Part shown: positions 1-6,600 of the stretch, piece by piece
How positions within the stretch are numbered: position 1 is the stretch's first letter
Layout of the letters: every line of letters starts with the position of its first letter
Assembly: GCA_002449695.1 (NCBI GenBank)
Contig: DJXI01000004.1
Coordinates: forward strand, 1-10,923
Length of the DNA: 10,923 bases
Direction of reading: 5' to 3'
Source: Verrucomicrobia bacterium UBA7008
GTDB taxonomy: Bacteria; Verrucomicrobiota; Kiritimatiellia; RFP12; UBA1067
Notes under the pieces: model-generated
What the model was told of the DNA's origin: nothing
The model's database searches: none
The model's input: the letters and a program-made list of their open reading frames with translations, nothing else
Made by a program: the position numbers and the translations under genes

Positions 1-6
1 GAACAA

Positions 7-25
7 CGCGGGGACAGACCCCACG
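7..25 (-). other. Hairpin downstream of hisA, possible weak terminator or REP-like palindrome
   Basis: Read on the minus strand, CGTGGGG and CCCCGCG form a 7-bp stem (one T-G wobble) around the loop TCTGT. It is followed by the weakly T-rich TTGTTC. It lies 26 bases past the hisA stop, so it could end the smc-hisB-hisA transcript, although the T tract is poor. The core GGGGACAGACCCC also resembles the short palindromes of REP-like interspersed repeats. One copy at a window edge cannot decide between the two readings. Confidence 0.4.
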
Positions 26-50
26 ATCGTCTTTTGAGAAAGCGCCGTCT

Positions 51-776
51 TCAGAGCGCGGCGAGGTTCATGTCGCGGAGCGTCGTGCGCCCGTCATAGA
101 GCGCCTTGCCGACAATCGCCGCGCGCAGGTTGGGCTGTTCGAGCGCCTTCAGGTTCTCGACGTCGTAGGGCGAGCTCACCCCGCCCGACGCCGTGATCTG
201 GCATGTCGGCGCGGCATCGCAGATCGCCGCCATCTGGGTGAGGTTCGGCCCGCCCAGCATCCCGTCCGTCGCCGTGTCGGTGTAGATGATCGTCTGAATG
301 CCGATCTTCGCGACAGCCGCCGCGAGATCCGTCGCCCGGACCTTCGTCGTCTCGACCCAGCCCTTCGTCTGGACGAATCCGTCGCGCGCGTCGATGCCGA
401 CCGCGAGACGGTCGCCGTACAGGTCGAAGGCCTGCGTGAGGAACGACGGATCCTCCAGCGCCGCCGAACCGATGATCGCGCGCGCCGCGCCCGCCTCCAG
501 CACCGCGCGCAGCGCGTCGGGCGTGCGGATGCCGCCGCCGACCTCCACGGGGCCGCCGAACGCGGCGATGATGCGGCGGATGACGTCCAGATGCTTCGGC
601 ACGCCCGCGAACGCGCCGTCGAGGTCGACGACATGCAGCTCGCGGCCGCCCTGCGCGCGCCAGTCGCGCGCCTGCGCGGCGGGATCGTCGCCGTAGACCG
701 TCACATCGTCCGCGCGCCCCTGCCGCAGGCGCACGCACTGCCCGTTCTTCAGATCGATTGCAGGAAGGATGATCAT
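51..776 (-). CDS. hisA: HisA, phosphoribosylformimino-AICAR phosphate isomerase
   Basis: Cytoplasmic (beta/alpha)8-barrel enzyme of histidine synthesis that isomerises ProFAR to PRFAR by an Amadori rearrangement. The 241-residue length is normal for HisA. Visible family motifs are the N-terminal strand MIILPAIDLKNG with the catalytic Asp8, the phosphate-binding VEVGGGIRT (78-85), IIGSAA (101-106), GIDARDG with the second catalytic Asp129, and the YTDTATDGM stretch (165-173) with Thr166. A second phosphate-binding GGV is at 198-200, and IVGKALYDG (221-229) closes the barrel. The shorter loops and VETTKV segment fit HisA rather than HisF. The ATG overlaps the hisB stop as ATGA (773-776), so translation is probably coupled to hisB; no clear Shine-Dalgarno is seen. 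HisH, which often sits between hisB and hisA, is absent here. The identification is firm. Confidence 0.96.
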   Translation of the reverse strand: MIILPAIDLKNGQCVRLRQGRADDVTVYGDDPAAQARDWRAQGGRELHVVDLDGAFAGVPKHLDVIRRIIAAFGGPVEVGGGIRTPDALRAVLEAGAARAIIGSAALEDPSFLTQAFDLYGDRLAVGIDARDGFVQTKGWVETTKVRATDLAAAVAKIGIQTIIYTDTATDGMLGGPNLTQMAAICDAAPTCQITASGGVSSPYDVENLKALEQPNLRAAIVGKALYDGRTTLRDMNLAAL

Positions 777-1357
777 ATCACGCCCTTCGACGAGGGCACG
801 CCTTTCTCATTCGGGTCGATCGCCTTCGCCGCGCGCAGCGCCCGCGCGAACGATTTGAAAAGGCCCTCGCAGACATGGTGCGCCTCGTCGCCGTAGATCT
901 GGCGCAGGTGGATGTTCGCGCGCGCCTCCACGGAGACGGCGCGGAAGAACTCCTCGACCAGCTTCACCTCGAAGTCGCGCACCGACTGGTGCTTCATCGC
1001 GCACTGCATCACGAGGAACGGCCGCCCGCCGAGATCGAGCGACGTTTCGCAGAGCGCCTCGTCCATCGGGATCGACGCGAAGCCGTAGCGCGTCAGCCCC
1101 GTGCGGTCGCCCAGCGCCCGGTCGAGCGCCCGGCCGAAGACGAGCCCCGTGTCCTCCACCGTGTGGTGGTAGTCGACGTCCAGATCGCCCGTCGCCTTGA
1201 CCGTCAGATTGATGAGCGCGTGCTTCTTCAGCAGCTCCAGCATGTGGTTGAAGAACCCGATGCCGGTGTCGATCACGCCCTCGCCCGAGCCGTCGAGGTC
1301 GAGCGAAAGCGCGATCTGCGTTTCCTTCGTGGTGCGTTCGAGTGTCGCTTGTCTCAT
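773..1357 (-). CDS. hisB: HisB, imidazoleglycerol-phosphate dehydratase
   Basis: Manganese-dependent cytoplasmic enzyme that removes water from imidazoleglycerol phosphate to give imidazoleacetol phosphate, the step after HisF/HisH. The 194 residues match the monofunctional dehydratase; no histidinol-phosphatase domain of the enterobacterial type is fused. Metal and active-site motifs are complete: FFNHML (35-40), DYHHTVED (62-69), the internal repeat around SVRDFEVKLVEEFF (125-138), and DEAHHVCEGLFKSFARAL (158-175). The ATG is 6 bases after the smc stop codon, and AGGA overlapping that stop (1362-1365) is a plausible ribosome-binding site with a 4-base spacer. The gene is therefore very likely co-transcribed with smc, and its own stop overlaps the hisA start. 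A smc-hisB-hisA order is not one I recognise as standard. Confidence 0.96.
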   Translation of the reverse strand: MRQATLERTTKETQIALSLDLDGSGEGVIDTGIGFFNHMLELLKKHALINLTVKATGDLDVDYHHTVEDTGLVFGRALDRALGDRTGLTRYGFASIPMDEALCETSLDLGGRPFLVMQCAMKHQSVRDFEVKLVEEFFRAVSVEARANIHLRQIYGDEAHHVCEGLFKSFARALRAAKAIDPNEKGVPSSKGVI

Positions 1358-1363
1358 AAAGTC

Positions 1364-4300
1364 CTACTTCTTCGCCTTGACGCCGAGATCGCTCAGGCGC
1401 ATCGAGATGATCCGCGAGACGCCCTTCTCCTGCTGGCTGACGCCGTAGACGAGGTCGCTGCCCGCGATCGTGTGCTGGTTGTGCGTGATGATCAGGAACT
1501 GCGACTGCACGAGGAACGCCTTGAGCTGCTCCACGAAGCGGCCGATGTTCGCGTCGTCCAGCGCGGCGTCCAGCTCGTCCAGCATGCAGAACGGCGCGGG
1601 CTTGATCATGAAGATGGAGAAGAGCAGCGCGACCGCCGTCATCGTACGCTCGCCGCCGGAGAGGAGCGTCACCGACTGCGGCCGCTTGCCGGGCGGGCGC
1701 GCGATGATGTCGATGCCGCATTCGAGCGGATCCTCCTCGTCCTCCAGCAGCACGAGGCGCGCCTCGCCGCCGCCGAAGAGCTTCGTGAACATCGTCTGGA
1801 AGTTTTTGTTCGCCTGCTCGAACGTCGTCTTGAACATCTCGCCCGACGTCTGGTTCAGGTTGCCGATCAGCTCCATCAGCTGCGCCTTCGCGGCGATCAG
1901 GTCCTCCTCCTGCGCCTTCTCGCGCGTGTAGCGCTCCTCCAGCTCGCGGCACTCCTCGATGGCGACCATGTTGACGGGGCCGAGCGCGGCGATTTCGCCC
2001 TGGAGCCGGTTGACCGTCCCCTCCAGCTCGGCCATCGGCGGCACGACGCCCTTCTTCCATTCGGGGTCGGGCTCGCGCAGCACGGCGTCGGCGAAGAGGC
2101 CGTACTCGTCCTGCAAATGGTCGTAGATGTTCTGCCGCCGCATCGTCGCCTCGGCCGCCTGCACCTCCAGCTTGCCGCGGAAGTCGCGCGCCTGGTCGAG
2201 CCCCGCGCGCTTCGTCGCCACCGCGCCGTCGGCGGCCGCGATGCGCGCCATCATCTCGGTACGCTTCGCGCGCTCCTCGTCCATCCGCACGTGGCAGTCC
2301 GCCGCGCGCGCCTTCAGCTCTTCGAGGCTGTCGAGCAGTTCGCCGCTCTCCTCCGTCAGCCGGCGGATGGAATCCTCGTAGCCGCGGATGCCGCTCTCGC
2401 GCCCGTCGATCGACCGCTGCAGCTCCTCGCGCCGCCGCGCCGAACTTTCGCGCTGCTGGCCGACGAACGACAGCTCCTGCTCCATGCGGCTGGCCGCGAT
2501 CCGGCGCTCGGTCAGCTTCTGCGACTCGACGACGCTCTCCGTCTCGCACACGCGCAGCTCGTCCTGCTTCGCGCCCACCGCGTCCATGAGCGCGTCGCGC
2601 TTCGCGAGCGTCGATTCCAGCTCCTCCGCGAGCGCCGCGCGCCGCGCCGTGTCGTCCGCGTTCGCCTGCGCGACGCGCTGAAGCTCCGCCGACACGGCCG
2701 CGAGCCGCGCCGCGGACGCCGCCGCGTCGCGCGCGACCATCGCCTCCTCGCCCTCCGCCTGCGCCGCCGCGCGCCGCGCCTCGGCGAGCTGCGCGCCGCT
2801 CGCCTCCAGCCGCGCGTTCAGCTCCGCGCCGCGCTCCGCGCCCGTCGCGAGCGTTTCGCGCGCCTCGTCGATCTTCGTCCGGAGCTCGGCGAGCGTCAGT
2901 TCCGCCTCGGTGATCGGCGACCTGCGCCCCGACGACGATTCGACGGAGGCCGACAGCGCATATTCGCCGTTCGCGCCGCCGACCAGCACCACGTCGCCGA
3001 GCAGGTCCTCGGCCGTCGCGCGGCTGTCGTCGTCCACCGTGACATGGTCCACCAGGCGGTCGCCCGTCTGGAGCGCGGCGCCCTCCCGGCGCTGGTCGAT
3101 CGCCACGACGCGCACGTCGCCGTCGGCCGATTCCAGAATCCCTTCGAGGACGATCTTGGCCTTCGCCTCGTCCTTCATCATCGCGAGCTGCGCTTCCTTC
3201 GCGGCCGCGGCGCTCTGCATGTCGCCCAGGTGCTCGCGCGCCTCGTCGATCTTCGCGCGCAGCGTCTCCAGCTCCGTCTTCGCGGCCGCGTGCGCCTCGG
3301 CGCAGCGCGCTTCCTCCGCGCGCGCCGCGTCCGCGCGCGCCTTGATCTCCGCGAGGCTCGCCGCCGCCGCGGCCGCCGCCGCCTTGAGCTGCGCCTCCTC
3401 CGCCGCGAGCCGCTCGTTCGTGATGATCGCCTCGCGGGCCGCCGCCTCGCGCCGCGCGATCTCGTCGCGGATCTCGGCCGCGCGCCGGTCGCACTGCACC
3501 GATTCCGTGCGCGACGTCTGGACTTCGAGGCGCAGGCGGTCGATCCGCTTCTGCGACTCGCTGAACGCGGCCTCCGCCTCGTCGAGCGCGTCCTGCGCGG
3601 CGGCGAGGCCCTCTTCGAGCAGCTGCGTCTTCTGCGACAGCGACTCCACCTGAAGCTTGATTTCGTCGAGCTGCACGCGCGTGTCGGCGATCTCGCGCCC
3701 GTCGCGCTCGGCGAACATGCGGTATTCCTCGATGCGCTGCGCGTTGACGCCGATGACTTCGTTCGCGCGCTGGTAGGCGCCGTCCGCGGCGGCCTGCTCC
3801 TGCGCGAGCTGCTGAAGGCGCTCCTCCAGCTCGTGAATCTCGCGGTGGAGCTGCTGCTGGGCCGCTTCGGCCGCGGTCACGGCTTCGCTCGCCTCCGCGA
3901 TCGCCGCCTCGATCTCCTGGCGGTTCGCCGCGTTCGCCGTCAGCGTCTCGTCGAACTCGTGGATCTTCTGCTTGGAAACGTAGATGTCGAGCCCGCGCAG
4001 CTGGTCGCGCAGCTCCTTGTATTTCTCGGCCTTGCCGACCTGGCGCTGGAGCGAACCGATCTGGCGCTTCATTTCGCGCAGGACGTCGGCCTCGCGCAGC
4101 AGGTTCTGCTCGGTCTGTTCGATCTTCCGCAGCGCCTCCTTGCGGTCCGCCTTGAACTTGGTGATGCCGGCGGCCTCCTCGAAGACGGCGCGGCGGTCCT
4201 CGGGCTTGGACGAGAGGATCGCGTCGATCTGGCCCTGCGCCATCACCGAATAGGAGCTCGTGCCGATGCCCGTGCCCATGAAGAGGTGCTGGATGTCCTT

Positions 4301-4663
4301 GAGGCGGCTCGGCTGCTTGTTGATGAAATATTCGCCCGAGCCGTCGCGGTAGACGCGCCGTGTGATCGTGACCTCGTGGTAGTCGGTGCCCAGCTCCTTT
4401 TCGCAGTCGGCGAAGGTGATCGAGACTTCCGCGAGGCCGAGGGGCTTGCGCGTGTCGGTGCCGTTAAAGACGACGTCCACCAGCTTCGAGCACCGCAGCG
4501 CGGTCGGGCGCTGCTCGCCGAGCACCCAGCGGATGGCGTCGGAAACGTTTGATTTTCCGCAGCCGTTGGGTCCGACGATGGCGATCAGTCCCGGTTCAAA
4601 CGTCAGCCGCGTCTTGTCCGCGAAACTCTTGAACCCGATGACGTCTAGTTGCTTCAGATACAT
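1364..4663 (-). CDS. smc: SMC chromosome condensation ATPase with a reduced hinge
   Basis: Core ATPase of the bacterial condensin complex, which organises and segregates the chromosome with ScpA and ScpB (neither is in this window). The 1099-residue frame has an N-terminal head with Walker A GPNGCGKS (31-38) and Q-loop AQGQID (142-147). Coiled coil runs from about 170 to 500, a short hinge-like segment from about 502 to 590, and the return coil from about 590 to 930. The C-terminal head carries signature LLSGGE (1000-1005), Walker B with catalytic Asp1029-Glu1030, D-loop Asp1032 and the switch His1061. All ATPase residues are intact. Typical bacterial SMC is about 1150-1190 residues; the deficit is mostly in the hinge, because both coil arms have ordinary length. 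An alanine run at 428-435 sits in the first arm. The ATG follows an extended -10 promoter by only 8 bases and lacks a Shine-Dalgarno, suggesting a near-leaderless message. The identification is firm; the hinge biology is open. Confidence 0.95.
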   Translation of the reverse strand: MYLKQLDVIGFKSFADKTRLTFEPGLIAIVGPNGCGKSNVSDAIRWVLGEQRPTALRCSKLVDVVFNGTDTRKPLGLAEVSITFADCEKELGTDYHEVTITRRVYRDGSGEYFINKQPSRLKDIQHLFMGTGIGTSSYSVMAQGQIDAILSSKPEDRRAVFEEAAGITKFKADRKEALRKIEQTEQNLLREADVLREMKRQIGSLQRQVGKAEKYKELRDQLRGLDIYVSKQKIHEFDETLTANAANRQEIEAAIAEASEAVTAAEAAQQQLHREIHELEERLQQLAQEQAAADGAYQRANEVIGVNAQRIEEYRMFAERDGREIADTRVQLDEIKLQVESLSQKTQLLEEGLAAAQDALDEAEAAFSESQKRIDRLRLEVQTSRTESVQCDRRAAEIRDEIARREAAAREAIITNERLAAEEAQLKAAAAAAAASLAEIKARADAARAEEARCAEAHAAAKTELETLRAKIDEAREHLGDMQSAAAAKEAQLAMMKDEAKAKIVLEGILESADGDVRVVAIDQRREGAALQTGDRLVDHVTVDDDSRATAEDLLGDVVLVGGANGEYALSASVESSSGRRSPITEAELTLAELRTKIDEARETLATGAERGAELNARLEASGAQLAEARRAAAQAEGEEAMVARDAAASAARLAAVSAELQRVAQANADDTARRAALAEELESTLAKRDALMDAVGAKQDELRVCETESVVESQKLTERRIAASRMEQELSFVGQQRESSARRREELQRSIDGRESGIRGYEDSIRRLTEESGELLDSLEELKARAADCHVRMDEERAKRTEMMARIAAADGAVATKRAGLDQARDFRGKLEVQAAEATMRRQNIYDHLQDEYGLFADAVLREPDPEWKKGVVPPMAELEGTVNRLQGEIAALGPVNMVAIEECRELEERYTREKAQEEDLIAAKAQLMELIGNLNQTSGEMFKTTFEQANKNFQTMFTKLFGGGEARLVLLEDEEDPLECGIDIIARPPGKRPQSVTLLSGGERTMTAVALLFSIFMIKPAPFCMLDELDAALDDANIGRFVEQLKAFLVQSQFLIITHNQHTIAGSDLVYGVSQQEKGVSRIISMRLSDLGVKAKK

Positions 4664-4671
4664 TTCGACAT

Positions 4672-4685
4672 ATTATACCAAAAAA
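4672..4685 (-). promoter_or_regulatory. Extended -10 promoter of smc-hisB-hisA
   Basis: The minus strand reads TTTTTTGGTATAAT. This has a perfect TATAAT (4672-4677) with the extended element TGG directly upstream (4678-4680) and a T6 tract. No good -35 match sits 17 bases upstream. Only 8 bases separate the -10 box from the smc ATG, so the predicted start of transcription is within a few bases of the start codon. The T tract is shared with the terminator immediately upstream. Confidence 0.75.
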
Positions 4686-4704
4686 CGCCGCAGTCGTGCG
4701 GCGT
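4680..4704 (-). terminator. Intrinsic terminator of the rdgB operon
   Basis: On the minus strand ACGCCGCA and TGCGGCGT form a perfect 8-bp GC-rich stem with the loop CGAC, followed at once by six T residues. This is a textbook Rho-independent terminator for transcripts arriving from the metalloenzyme gene. The opposite strand has no T tract after the stem, so it acts in one direction only. Its T tract is also the upstream edge of the smc promoter. Confidence 0.85.
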
Positions 4705-4720
4705 CTTGAGGTCGAACCAC

Positions 4721-4739
4721 CGTGAAGCGCTTCGTCACG
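4721..4739. other. Small palindrome between terminator and CTAG array
   Basis: CGTGA and TCACG flank the perfect 10-bp palindrome GAAGCGCTTC (4724-4733), giving two alternative small hairpins. It lies in the putative 3' untranslated region of the metalloenzyme gene. Apart from this hairpin I see nothing in 4705-4743. Confidence 0.4.
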
Positions 4740-4743
4740 CCGA

Positions 4744-4909
4744 CTAGAGGAGCTAGACCGCTCGCTTCGCTCGCTACGCTAGACCGCGCCGCAAGCGGCG
4801 CTAATCTAGTACGCTCGCGCAGAGCGCGAGCTAATCTAGAATATCTAGACAAGCGAACGCAGTGAGCGATCTAGAACAGCGAGCACAGCGAGCGGTCTAG
4901 CCCCTCTAG
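4744..4909. repeat. Modular CTAG palindrome array
   Basis: Nine CTAG tetranucleotides start at 4744, 4753, 4779, 4806, 4836, 4845, 4871, 4897 and 4906, giving spacings of 9, 26, 27, 30, 9, 26, 26 and 9. Three of the long modules (4753-4778 forward, 4845-4870 and 4871-4896 reversed) share the pattern CTAGAYCGCTCRCT, two free bases, GYTCGCT, three free bases. The other two long modules contain perfect hairpins: 7-bp arms 4786-4792/4795-4801 and 8-bp arms 4813-4820/4824-4831. As a whole, 4744-4787 pairs with 4866-4909 at 37 of 44 positions. Short CTAATCTAG words recur at 4801 and 4831. There is no open frame of interest. The array would be transcribed as the 3' untranslated region of the rdgB operon. 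It is most likely an interspersed structured repeat; its function is unknown. Confidence 0.85.
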
Positions 4910-4935
4910 AATTGCCCCGCATTGCGTCGCCCTGT

Positions 4936-5793
4936 TCACATTGCGTCAAAAGCCGCAAGCAGCGCGGGCGTCACGTCCTGAAGCGACGCGACGCGCGCGC
5001 GGATCGCCGCCGCGCGCGGGCCGACCGCGATGAACGGCACAGCGTTGCGCGTGTGGCCGCGCTCCGACATGTTCTCGATGTTGCCGTGGTCGGCCGTCAT
5101 CACGAGCGTGATCCCCGCCGCCTCGGTGAAGCGCACGAGCGAGGCGAGGAAGCGGTCGTACGTGCGCAGCACCGCGCAGGCGCGCGCATAGTCCATCGAA
5201 TGGCCCGACACGTCGGTCTGGAAGAACTCGTAGAGCGTGAAGTCGCTGCGCGTCGCGATCTGGAAGAGATGCTCGGCGGCGCGCTGCGGCGGGATCACCT
5301 CGACATCGGGATAGTGGTCCTGGATCGTCTCGCGCGTGAGGTCCTGCATCACCGCGCGGTCGTCGGCGAGATCGTCCACCGTCCGGATCGTCTCGGGCGC
5401 GGTGAGCGCCATGACCGTCGTCACCGACTTGAAGCGGCGCGCCGCGAGCTCCTCGGCGGAATCGACGAGGTAGGCGTCGGCAAAGCAGATCGTCTTGCCG
5501 CGCTTCTTGAGCTGGAGGAAGAGGTTGTTCTCCTCGATGATGTCGCGGAGCGCCGGGCCGGGAAAGCCCTCGCAGTGCTTGCCCATCGCGGCGGCGCAGT
5601 TGACGCCGGTGAACATCGTCGCCTGTCCCGTCGCCGACTGCGGCAGCCCCTCGACGCCGAGACAGGCGTCGATCGGCCGCGCGTGCTCGGCGATGAGGCG
5701 GCACAGCGTCGGGCAGACCTCCGGGTTCACCGGGTTGTCCGTCGCCGCGGGCCGCACGCCCACGCCGTCGATGAAGAGGAACAGTATTTTCAT
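4936..5793 (-). CDS. Phosphoglycerate-mutase-like metalloenzyme (alkaline phosphatase superfamily)
   Basis: A 285-residue protein with the two-metal fold of cofactor-independent phosphoglycerate mutase, phosphopentomutase and alkaline phosphatase. The metal and nucleophile set is visible in order: FIDGVG (Asp9), PQSATGQ (51-57, likely nucleophile Ser53 or Thr55), DVSGH (Asp194, His198), TADHGN (Asp235, His236) and HTRNAVP (His247). Authentic iPGM is about 510 residues and carries an inserted phosphotransferase domain; here the corresponding stretch is very short. A phosphomutase reaction on 2- or 3-phosphoglycerate is therefore doubtful, and a phosphatase or phosphotransferase on another small substrate is equally possible. 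No signal peptide is seen, so it is probably cytoplasmic. The ATG follows the TAA of the upstream gene with no gap and without a good Shine-Dalgarno, implying translational coupling. It is the last gene of the rdgB operon and is followed by the CTAG array and a terminator. Confidence 0.85.
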   Translation of the reverse strand: MKILFLFIDGVGVRPAATDNPVNPEVCPTLCRLIAEHARPIDACLGVEGLPQSATGQATMFTGVNCAAAMGKHCEGFPGPALRDIIEENNLFLQLKKRGKTICFADAYLVDSAEELAARRFKSVTTVMALTAPETIRTVDDLADDRAVMQDLTRETIQDHYPDVEVIPPQRAAEHLFQIATRSDFTLYEFFQTDVSGHSMDYARACAVLRTYDRFLASLVRFTEAAGITLVMTADHGNIENMSERGHTRNAVPFIAVGPRAAAIRARVASLQDVTPALLAAFDAM

Positions 5794-6600
5794 TTAGCGG
5801 CCGCGCCGTCCGCCGGGACCGCCCGGACCGCCGCCCGGACCGCCCGGACCGCGACCGACCCCGTTCGACGTCGCCTCGTAGATTTCGCTGATGGTGTCGA
5901 CGATCTCCGTCGCCTCGGCGCCCGAGAAGCCGAGCGCCTCGGCCGTCTGCTGCAGCAGGTTCTCGCGCTCCTGTTCGCTCGCCTCGCGGATCGCGCGGTC
6001 GGTCTCGTGCATCTGGCGGAAGATCTCGTCGCGCTGGTCGTCGGTCGTGCCCTCGGCGAACACCTGCGCCTCCAGCTCCTCGCGACGGGCGATGAGCGAC
6101 TGCAGATTCTCGTGCGTCTCCTTCGCCTTGCGGCTCATGCCCGACGTGTCGACGGACGCGAGGAAGTCGATCTTCGACTGCGCGCGCTCCGCCCGCCGCT
6201 GCATGAACTCCTGGCGGCGCTTCTCCATCCGCGCGAACTCCTCGGGGTTCTCCGCCTTCCACTTCTCGAAGTTCGCGCGCATCTCCTCGCGGCTCGGCCA
6301 GCCGCCGCGTTCGCCGCGCCCGCCGCGCCGCCCGTCCGCGGCCGGCGTCTCGTCGATCCGCGCCGCACCCGACGCCTCCTGCGTCCGGGCGAGCCGTGCC
6401 TCCAGCTCCGCGACGCGCGCGCGCAGGGCCGCCTCGCCCGCGCCGTCCACTTCGGCGATCAGTCCGCCGCCCGTGCGCGGCGCCTCGCCCGCGGCCGCAT
6501 CGGCGGGGGCCGCCGGACGGGACGATGACACGCCGCCGACATAGCCGACGGCAAGGCCGGCGGCCAGCGCGACGGCACCGATGATGAGCGTCTGTTTCAT
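5794..6600 (-). CDS. Membrane-anchored helical protein with Gly-Pro-Arg tail, function unknown
   Basis: A 268-residue protein that I do not recognise as a named family. Residues 4-24 form one hydrophobic segment (signal anchor or uncleaved signal peptide, no lipobox cysteine). Then comes an Ala/Pro-rich linker, a short predicted coil (56-75), an Arg/Gly-rich stretch (90-100), and a long charged helical region (103-245). The tail is low complexity, GPGG-type repeats ending GRRGR (251-268). The charged helices, rich in Glu, Arg and Gln and placed after a membrane signal, recall periplasmic Spy/CpxP-like helical chaperones, but no LTXXQ motif is evident, so this is only a suggestion. The ATG overlaps the rdgB stop (ATGA), and AGGGAG (6606-6611) lies 5 bases upstream, which fixes the start. 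The reading frame remains open further upstream, but that part overlaps rdgB and is rejected as a start. Confidence 0.8.
   Translation of the reverse strand: MKQTLIIGAVALAAGLAVGYVGGVSSSRPAAPADAAAGEAPRTGGGLIAEVDGAGEAALRARVAELEARLARTQEASGAARIDETPAADGRRGGRGERGGWPSREEMRANFEKWKAENPEEFARMEKRRQEFMQRRAERAQSKIDFLASVDTSGMSRKAKETHENLQSLIARREELEAQVFAEGTTDDQRDEIFRQMHETDRAIREASEQERENLLQQTAEALGFSGAEATEIVDTISEIYEATSNGVGRGPGGPGGGPGGPGGRRGR
5812..5850. repeat. Imperfect 9-bp tandem repeat in the coding tail
   Basis: GCCCGGACC occurs at 5821-5829, 5833-5841 and 5842-5850, with a variant at 5812-5820. It encodes the Gly-Pro-Gly-Gly tail of the membrane-anchored protein. Such a repeat may vary in copy number between strains by slippage. 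Confidence 0.7.

Noticed and set aside
3361..3386. GCC/GCG-rich run in smc as a separate repeat element
   Set aside because: It simply encodes the alanine run of the coiled coil, stays in frame and is what a GC-rich genome does with alanine codons.
875..4552. Very long plus-strand open frame of about 1225 residues opposite smc
   Set aside because: It is antisense to smc and hisB, is composed of Arg/Leu/Ala-rich low-complexity sequence with no family motif, and is explained by the third-position GC bias of the real genes.
4744..4909. CTAG array as CRISPR, integron attC site or insertion sequence
   Set aside because: Repeats are not separated by unique spacers of constant size, no attC core sites are seen, and there is no transposase frame within or next to it.
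4920..4947. Direct repeat CATTGCGTC at 4920-4928 and 4939-4947 as a target-site duplication
   Set aside because: Both copies lie on the same side of the CTAG array and no copy is found at its other end, so they do not bracket an insertion. The second copy is part of the metalloenzyme coding end.
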